Source of the DNA: Streptomyces cellulosae
GTDB taxonomy: Bacteria > Actinomycetota > Actinomycetes > Streptomycetales > Streptomycetaceae
Assembly (NCBI RefSeq): GCF_000721105.1
Contig: NZ_JOEV01000041.1
Span: 5,535-69,534, forward strand
Reading direction: 5' to 3'
Length of the DNA: 64,000 nt
Position 1 is the first letter of the stretch, and each line of letters opens with the position of its first letter. Below are positions 59,037 to 64,000 of the stretch, one piece after another. Made by a program: the position numbers and the translations under genes. The notes below the pieces were generated by a model. That model saw only the letters and a list, made by a program, of their open reading frames with translations, did no database searches and was not told where the DNA came from.

Positions 59037-59945
59037 GTGCAGGACATCCCCCTCTCGTTCCCGCTCGTGGTGGGCATCGACGTGGGCGGCACCAAGACGC
59101 ACCTGCGCGCCTTCGCGGGCGGCACCTGCGTCGCCGACCATGTCCGCCCGAGCAGCGGATGGCGTCCGCACGACCCCGTGGCCGCCGCCGGCTGGCTGGC
59201 CGCACTGGTCGCCGGGACACTGCCGACGGGCGCCCGCCCGTCCGCCGTCGCCGTGGGCGGGCACGCCTGCGAGACGCCCCGCCAGTGCACCCAGATCCGC
59301 ACCGCGCTGCATCTGCACTTCGACGCGCCCGCACTCGTCATGGGCGACGCCGAACTGCTGGTGCCCGCCGCAGGTCTGGACCGGGGTGTCGGCCTGGTCG
59401 CGGGCACCGGTTCCGTCGCGGTCGGCCGCCTGCCCGACGGCACCGCCGTACAGGTCGGCGGCTGGGGCGCGGTGCTCGGCGACGAGGGCGGCTCGGCCGG
59501 CCTGGTCCGCGAGGCCGCACGCGCCGTATGGGCGGCCCACGACCGCGGTGAGGAACCCGACGCGCTCGCCAAGAACCTCATCACCGCGTTCGGCGTCGAC
59601 GAGGTACCCGCGCTCGGTGCCGCCCTGGAACACGCCCCGCACGCCTCCGCCGACTGGGGCCGGCACGCACCCGTCGTCTTCGCCGCCGCCGAGGCGGGGT
59701 CGGAACTCGCCCGGGCCGTGATCGCCGACGGCGGCCGCTCGCTGGCCGCGCTCGTCGCCCGGCTCGCCGCCCGCGGCGTGCCCGTCGACGACGTGGTGGT
59801 CGCGGGCAGCACCGTCCTCGCCCAGAGCGCCCTCTACGACGCCTTCGTGGCGTCCCTGGCCACGAGCGTCCCCGGGGCGCGACCCCGGCATCTGGACGTG
59901 CCGCCGGTCGAGGGCGCGGTGGCGATGGCGCGTTCACTCGTATGA
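59037..59945 (+). CDS. BadF/BadG/BcrA/BcrD-type ATPase, probable amino-sugar kinase
   Basis: 302 residues from GTG at 59037 with AGAGGA upstream. Actin-fold phosphate loops: V-G-I-D-V-G-G-T-K-T-H-L near 13, V-A-G-T-G-S-V-A near 123, and adenosine motif V-V-V-A-G-S-T-V-L near 262; W-G-A-V-L-G-D-E-G-G-S in between, as in N-acetylglucosamine kinases. Role: phosphorylate the sugar released from the imported oligosaccharide. Divergent from the ROK gene and under the palindrome-containing promoter. Confidence 0.88.
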   Translation: MQDIPLSFPLVVGIDVGGTKTHLRAFAGGTCVADHVRPSSGWRPHDPVAAAGWLAALVAGTLPTGARPSAVAVGGHACETPRQCTQIRTALHLHFDAPALVMGDAELLVPAAGLDRGVGLVAGTGSVAVGRLPDGTAVQVGGWGAVLGDEGGSAGLVREAARAVWAAHDRGEEPDALAKNLITAFGVDEVPALGAALEHAPHASADWGRHAPVVFAAAEAGSELARAVIADGGRSLAALVARLAARGVPVDDVVVAGSTVLAQSALYDAFVASLATSVPGARPRHLDVPPVEGAVAMARSLV

Positions 59946-60118
59946 CATGCGGCGGACGCCGGATCCTCCCTGATCCGACACGGTCCGCCCGTAGATCTTC
60001 GCTCGTACGGCTCGGGACAGCGCATGCGACACCTTGCGTCCTGCACCGCACCGTCAGCCGCGATCCATCCCCCTCCTCCCTCGGCCACAGGGCCGAAGAA
60101 CTCCAGAGAGGCAGACGT

Positions 60119-62047
60119 ATGCCGTCACCAGCCGGGCACCGCTCCCCCTCGTCGCTCCGCGAACGCGGCCTGAACCGAAGGGGGTTCCTCACGTCGTCGC
60201 TGGGCGCCTCGGCCGGTGTGCTGGCCGCGCCCACCTTCGTGACGTGGCTGAGCGCCGCGGACGCGAAGGCGGCCGGCGCCCCCGCCGCGTTCGTCGACGA
60301 CTACCGGACCAACGTCATGGCGAACCTGACGCCCGAGACCAACGCCGTGGTCCGCGTCCTGGGCGGCATGGCGGCGGTGTGGAAGACCGGCGGCGCCTGG
60401 AACACCGGCACCCCGCTGATGCCCGAGGTGTTGCGCGCCAACATGCGTTACTGCGCCCGGATCACGTCGGCGCGCACCGAGGCGCAGGCCAAGGAGGCGT
60501 TCCTCTACGACCGCCAGCACCAGAGCTACGCGATGATCGCGGGCCTGGGTCCGCTGGCCGACCTGTACCGGACGGGTGCCAAGGCCGTCACGTCGATCAC
60601 CGGCGCGCCCGACGGCACACCGCCTACCAAGATCGATGACGCGGTACCGGCCGACGCGCCGGCCGGCTCCGCGCTCGGCGCGGGCTCGCACGACTCGGCG
60701 CTGGGCAAGGTGGCCGAACTGGTCGACACGGTCCGCGGCCCGTTCGCCTCCGGAAACCCCGGCAAGTACGCCTTCCAGTACCCGCGTCCGTGGCGCATGA
60801 ACGAGGACAGCGAGGTCGTCGACACCGGGCGGACCGACGCGCTCGGCTACCCGGTCTACGACTCGAAGGTGGTCGTCGCGCCCCAGCTGCTGCGGCAGCG
60901 CAGCACCTCCCCGGTCGACGACGGCGGCTTCCCCAGCGGCCACACCAACGCCTTCCACCTGGCGGCCCTGGCCTTCGCGTACGCGGTACCCGAGCGCTTC
61001 CAGGAACTGGTGACCCGGGCCTTCGAGCTGAGCCACACCCGGATCATGGCGGGCATGCACTCCACGGTGGACGTCCTCGGCGGCCGGATCATGGCCACCG
61101 CCCTGGCCGCAGCCACCCTGGCCGACCCGGCGAACGCCGGCCTCAAGGCCGCGGCACGCGCGCAGGCCCTGGCGTACTTCCAGGACAGGACCGGCACGAC
61201 GGCGGACACCCTGTACGCCTACGCCCACTCGGACGCCTCCGACGCGTACGCCGACCGGGACGCCAACGAGAGTGCCGTCACGCCCCGGCTGACGTACGTG
61301 CTGACCCGGCGCGGCCGTGACGAGCCGCTCACCGTGCCGAAGGGCGCGGAGGTGCTGCTGGAGACGCGGCTGCCGTATCTGGACGCGGACCAGCGGCGCG
61401 AGGTGCTGCGCACCACCGCGCTGCCCTCCGGGTACGTCCTGCTGGACGGCTTCGAGCAGTGGGGCCGGCTGAACCTGTTCGCCGCGGCGGACGGGTACGG
61501 CGCCTTCGACACCGACGTGACCGTCACGCTGGACGCGGCGGCCGGCGGCTTCAAGGCGGCCGACAGCTGGCGCAACGACATCGACGGCGACGGCTCACTG
61601 ACCAAGCGCGGCACCGGCACGCTGACCCTGACCGGCCACAACCGGTACACCGGCGGCACCGTGCTGGCGGACGGCGTCCTCGTGGCGGGGTCGGCGCACG
61701 CGCTGGGCCACGGTGACGTGCGGGTGCAGGGCGGCACGCTGCAGCCGGGCAAGTCGCTGCAGGTCCACGGCACGTACACGCAGGAGTCCGGCACCCTGGA
61801 CGTGACCCTGCGCTCCGGTCAGGAGCCGGTACTGGAGGTCACCCGCCGGGCGGTGCTCGGCCGGGGCAGCACGCTGTCCCTGCGGCTCGACACTCACCGG
61901 CCGCCGGCCGCGGGCCGTACGGTCCGGGTGCTCGGCGCCCCGGTGCTGCGCGGCCAGTTCGACCGCGTGGAGCTGAACTCCGACACCCTGCGGGCCGTAC
62001 CCGTCTACACGACGGAAGGTCTGTCGGTACGACTCCTGAAGCGGTGA
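60119..62047 (+). CDS. Tat-exported PAP2 phosphatase with autotransporter-type beta-strand repeat
   Basis: 642 residues from ATG at 60119 (AGAGG 8 nt before). Twin-arginine signal L-N-R-R-G-F-L-T-S-S-L-G at ~18-30. The class A acid phosphatase signature is complete: K-X6-R-P near 221, F-P-S-G-H with His275, and R-X5-H-X3-D with His314. From ~residue 495 a PATR-type repeat appears (G-T-G-T-L-T-L-T-G-H-N-R-Y-T-G-G-T-V-L), followed by beta-helix-like strands to the end. The enzyme would dephosphorylate an extracellular phosphomonoester; the beta tail may anchor or stabilise it. The PATR repeat is a Gram-negative autotransporter feature, unusual in this setting. Confidence 0.88.
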   Translation: MPSPAGHRSPSSLRERGLNRRGFLTSSLGASAGVLAAPTFVTWLSAADAKAAGAPAAFVDDYRTNVMANLTPETNAVVRVLGGMAAVWKTGGAWNTGTPLMPEVLRANMRYCARITSARTEAQAKEAFLYDRQHQSYAMIAGLGPLADLYRTGAKAVTSITGAPDGTPPTKIDDAVPADAPAGSALGAGSHDSALGKVAELVDTVRGPFASGNPGKYAFQYPRPWRMNEDSEVVDTGRTDALGYPVYDSKVVVAPQLLRQRSTSPVDDGGFPSGHTNAFHLAALAFAYAVPERFQELVTRAFELSHTRIMAGMHSTVDVLGGRIMATALAAATLADPANAGLKAAARAQALAYFQDRTGTTADTLYAYAHSDASDAYADRDANESAVTPRLTYVLTRRGRDEPLTVPKGAEVLLETRLPYLDADQRREVLRTTALPSGYVLLDGFEQWGRLNLFAAADGYGAFDTDVTVTLDAAAGGFKAADSWRNDIDGDGSLTKRGTGTLTLTGHNRYTGGTVLADGVLVAGSAHALGHGDVRVQGGTLQPGKSLQVHGTYTQESGTLDVTLRSGQEPVLEVTRRAVLGRGSTLSLRLDTHRPPAAGRTVRVLGAPVLRGQFDRVELNSDTLRAVPVYTTEGLSVRLLKR

Positions 62048-62139
62048 CGCCCCAGGTGGCGGGAGCTGAGGCAGAGTAGGCGCGTGCAAGGCCGCTCGCC
62101 CGCCCCCGTCACCGCCCGCCCGGTGTTCCCGCGGGGCGG

Positions 62140-63810
62140 ATGATGGCACGCGTGACACACCCGCTCCTGGATGCAGTGACGCCCGCCGGACGGTCGCCGG
62201 CGCGGTCGGGCAGGCGGTGGCTCGTGCCGGTCCTGGTGGTGCTGCTGCTCGCCCAGATGGCCGCCGCGATGGTGACGACGGCCGTCCAGCAGACGCCGAC
62301 CATCGACGAACCGGTGTACGTCGCCACGGCCGCCGAGTACCTGCACGACCACCGGCTGCGCCACAACCCCGAGCATCCGCCGCTCGGCAAACTGGTCATC
62401 GCCACCGGGGTGGCGCTCGCCGACCCGCGCGTCGACGCGTCCTTCACCGGCGACCAGAGCCTGCTCGGGCGGCACTTGCTGTACGAGTCCGGCAACGACC
62501 CGTGGCGGCTGATGCTGTGGGCGCGCCTCCCGGTCATCGCGCTGACGCTGCTGTTCGGGCTCGTCGTCCTCGCCTTCGCCCGCGAACTCGCCGGTGATGC
62601 GGGCGGGTTGGTGGCGCTCGCGCTGTACGCCTTCTCCCCCGACGTCATCGCCCACGGCTCGCTGGCCACACTGGACGTTCCGGCGGCGGGGTTCCTGCTG
62701 ACGTCGGTGTGGCTGCTGTGGCGGGCCCGCCGACGGCCGCGGCTGTACCTGCCGCTCGCCGGGGCGGCGCTCGGAGCGGCCCTCGCCACGAAGATGAACA
62801 TGCTGGCGGCGGTTCCGGTGCTGCTGGCGCTGGCCGGTGTCTCGGTGTGGTGCGCCGAGCCCGACCGGCTTCGGGCCCGCCGCCGGACGCTGCTGCGGGC
62901 GGCCGCGGGAGCCGGCGTCGTCGCGCTGGCCGCGCTCACCGTCGTCTGGGCGTCGTACCTGGCCGTCGATCCACGGCTGCGCTGGACGCCCGAGCAGCAG
63001 ATCCCCCCCGTGCGGGGGCTGCACGGACTGCTCGTGCGGCTGCTGCCGTTCCCGGAGGCCTTCCGGGACGGGATGCGCGTCCAGTTCCAACTGGAGAACC
63101 GGCCCTGGCAGGGCTTCCTGTTCGGCCGGCTGTACACCGGGTCCCTCTGGTACTACCTGCCGGCCGCCCTACTGGTGAAGACCCCGCTCGGCATGCTCGC
63201 CCTGTGGACCGCCGGTGCCGTCGTGGTGTCGGCGGTGCGCGGACTGCGGCCCTCGGCGCCGTACCTGCTCGCTCCCTCCGCCGTCCTGCTGGCCGTGGCG
63301 ATGGAGGGGGCGCGGGACTTCGGCACCCGCTACGTGGTCTTCCTCCCGATGTTCCTGGCGGTGGCCGCGGGCGGTGTCGTCCTCGCGCGGTGGCGGTGGG
63401 CGCCGCTCGTGACGGGGGCGCTGGTGCTGTTCGTCGCGGTGAGCTCGCTGCGGACGTATCCCTCCTATCTGCCGTACTCCAACGAGGCGTTCGGCGGGCC
63501 GGCCAAGACCCGGCTCAGGCTGCACGACTCCAACGTCGACTGGGGCCAGGACCTCGGCCGGCTCGCCGACCGGCTGCGCGAGCGATACCGCGGCGAGCGG
63601 ATCTGGCTCGTGTACAAAGGCAGCGGCCTGCCGTCGTTCTACGGCATCGACGCGGGCGACCCACTTCGCGTGCCCCGGCAAGAGGTGCGCGGGCTGCTGG
63701 TCGTATCGGACTCCTCGGCCGCCAAGGCGACCGGGCGGCTGGCCGAGTTGATCGACAGCAGTCGTCCGATCGACGAGGTCGGTCACTCGATCACGATCTA
63801 CCGGCGGTGA
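62140..63810 (+). CDS. GT39-like (PMT/ArnT) integral membrane glycosyltransferase
   Basis: 556 residues from ATG at 62140 (second ATG at 62143; GGGGCGG upstream). About 10-11 membrane helices. The first outer loop has T-I-D-E-P-V-Y (metal/donor Asp-Glu) and H-N-P-E-H-P-P-L-G-K, the hallmark of GT39-type dolichyl/polyprenyl-phosphate sugar transferases. A further loop D-F-G-T-R-Y and a soluble tail (S-N-V-D-W-G-Q-D-L; residues ~460-556) close the protein. Likely glycosylates exported proteins or glycans. It follows the phosphatase by 92 bp on the same strand. Confidence 0.88.
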   Translation: MMARVTHPLLDAVTPAGRSPARSGRRWLVPVLVVLLLAQMAAAMVTTAVQQTPTIDEPVYVATAAEYLHDHRLRHNPEHPPLGKLVIATGVALADPRVDASFTGDQSLLGRHLLYESGNDPWRLMLWARLPVIALTLLFGLVVLAFARELAGDAGGLVALALYAFSPDVIAHGSLATLDVPAAGFLLTSVWLLWRARRRPRLYLPLAGAALGAALATKMNMLAAVPVLLALAGVSVWCAEPDRLRARRRTLLRAAAGAGVVALAALTVVWASYLAVDPRLRWTPEQQIPPVRGLHGLLVRLLPFPEAFRDGMRVQFQLENRPWQGFLFGRLYTGSLWYYLPAALLVKTPLGMLALWTAGAVVVSAVRGLRPSAPYLLAPSAVLLAVAMEGARDFGTRYVVFLPMFLAVAAGGVVLARWRWAPLVTGALVLFVAVSSLRTYPSYLPYSNEAFGGPAKTRLRLHDSNVDWGQDLGRLADRLRERYRGERIWLVYKGSGLPSFYGIDAGDPLRVPRQEVRGLLVVSDSSAAKATGRLAELIDSSRPIDEVGHSITIYRR

Positions 63811-63833
63811 CGTGCCCCCCATGGGCGATGAGC

Positions 63834-63894
63834 CATGCGTCATGGGTCATAGGTCATGCGTCATGCGCCATGCGCCATGCGCCATGTCATGCGT
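63834..63894 (+). repeat. heptanucleotide CATGCGY tandem repeat
   Basis: Seven contiguous heptamers (CATGCGT, CATGGGT, CATAGGT, CATGCGT, then CATGCGC three times), a CATGT fragment and a last CATGCGT. Non-coding, 24 bp after the glycosyltransferase stop. Confidence 0.92.
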
Positions 63895-63906
63895 CTGAGG
63901 GGCCTA

Positions 63907-64000
63907 GGGCCTGTTGCGAAAGTGCCGTTAGTTGCTGCTGTGAGTGCTGATGCGGCTAGCTGCTACCTTCCGGAGCCATGACCGACAAGGTGTATGTGGG
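63907..64000 (+). mobile_element. possible left end of an insertion sequence with start of an open frame (cut by window end)
   Basis: GGGCCTGTTGCGAAAG at 63907-63922 resembles an IS terminal repeat and is preceded by CTAG, a frequent target of streptomycete IS5-group elements. GGAG at 63972-63975 precedes ATG at 63978, whose eight visible residues are M-T-D-K-V-Y-V-G. The N-terminus would also suit a DEDD (IS110-type) transposase, so the family is open. The other end is outside the window. Confidence 0.35.

Noticed and set aside
63834..63894. CRISPR or iteron origin
   Set aside because: Units are only 7 bp, contiguous and variable; no initiator gene is near.
1..64000. tRNA, rRNA and riboswitch genes
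   Set aside because: Looked for conserved tRNA arms, rRNA cores and common riboswitch cores by eye; none convincing.

Overview
The window is high-GC chromosomal DNA from an actinomycete, almost certainly a Streptomyces. The evidence is GC-rich third codon positions, many GTG and a few TTG starts, Tat-type signal peptides, families typical of the genus (SpoIIE phosphatase, WhiJ-type regulator with DUF397 partner, DUF574 methyltransferase, DUF5133, DUF5709, DUF6461) and rare TTA leucine codons. I see no rRNA, tRNA or CRISPR. All calls come from reading the sequence; no database search was run.

Layout. 1-4784 holds polysaccharide hydrolases: the C-terminal part of a GH42 beta-galactosidase, a secreted GH30 endo-galactanase with a ricin-type lectin domain, a small secreted protein and a GH16 enzyme, suggesting arabinogalactan or other plant-glycan use. 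4921-10596 carries a dehydrogenase, two MFS transporters and small secreted or cytoplasmic proteins. 11630-16956 has a large sensor/SpoIIE phosphatase, a Tat-exported GH46 chitosanase behind a perfect operator palindrome, and an FprA-type ferredoxin reductase behind an iron-box-like sequence. 17283-23145 has a lipoprotein and a three-subunit molybdenum hydroxylase operon of the PaoABC type. 23888-25079 is a compact graspetide (ATP-grasp RiPP) precursor/maturase pair.

25446-38353 is a mixed region: AraC/GlxA regulator, a decayed ABC exporter, a WhiJ-like regulatory trio (ATPase, DUF397, XRE) around one shared operator region, a methyltransferase, oxidoreductases, an Eis-type acetyltransferase with a GNAT remnant behind it, and soluble transhydrogenase. 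38688-41132 is an APC permease operon. 41639-45147 holds three consecutive same-strand genes that each contain one TTA codon: a Clp-N/HTH protein, an orphan proteasome beta subunit and a PMT-like membrane protein.

45312-59945 is carbohydrate metabolism again. A GH65 phosphorylase is coupled to beta-phosphoglucomutase. Further on, a CUT1-type sugar importer (binding protein and two permeases, no ATPase) is followed by two large cytoplasmic proteins of unrecognised family, with a ROK repressor upstream and a divergent BadF-type sugar kinase. The window closes with a Tat-exported PAP2 phosphatase carrying an autotransporter-type beta-strand repeat, a GT39-like membrane protein, a heptanucleotide repeat tract and what may be the left end of an insertion sequence.

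The items I consider most worth following are the three adjacent TTA genes with the orphan proteasome subunit, the graspetide pair whose maturase also has a TTA codon, and the unassigned sugar-import locus with two novel-looking enzymes.
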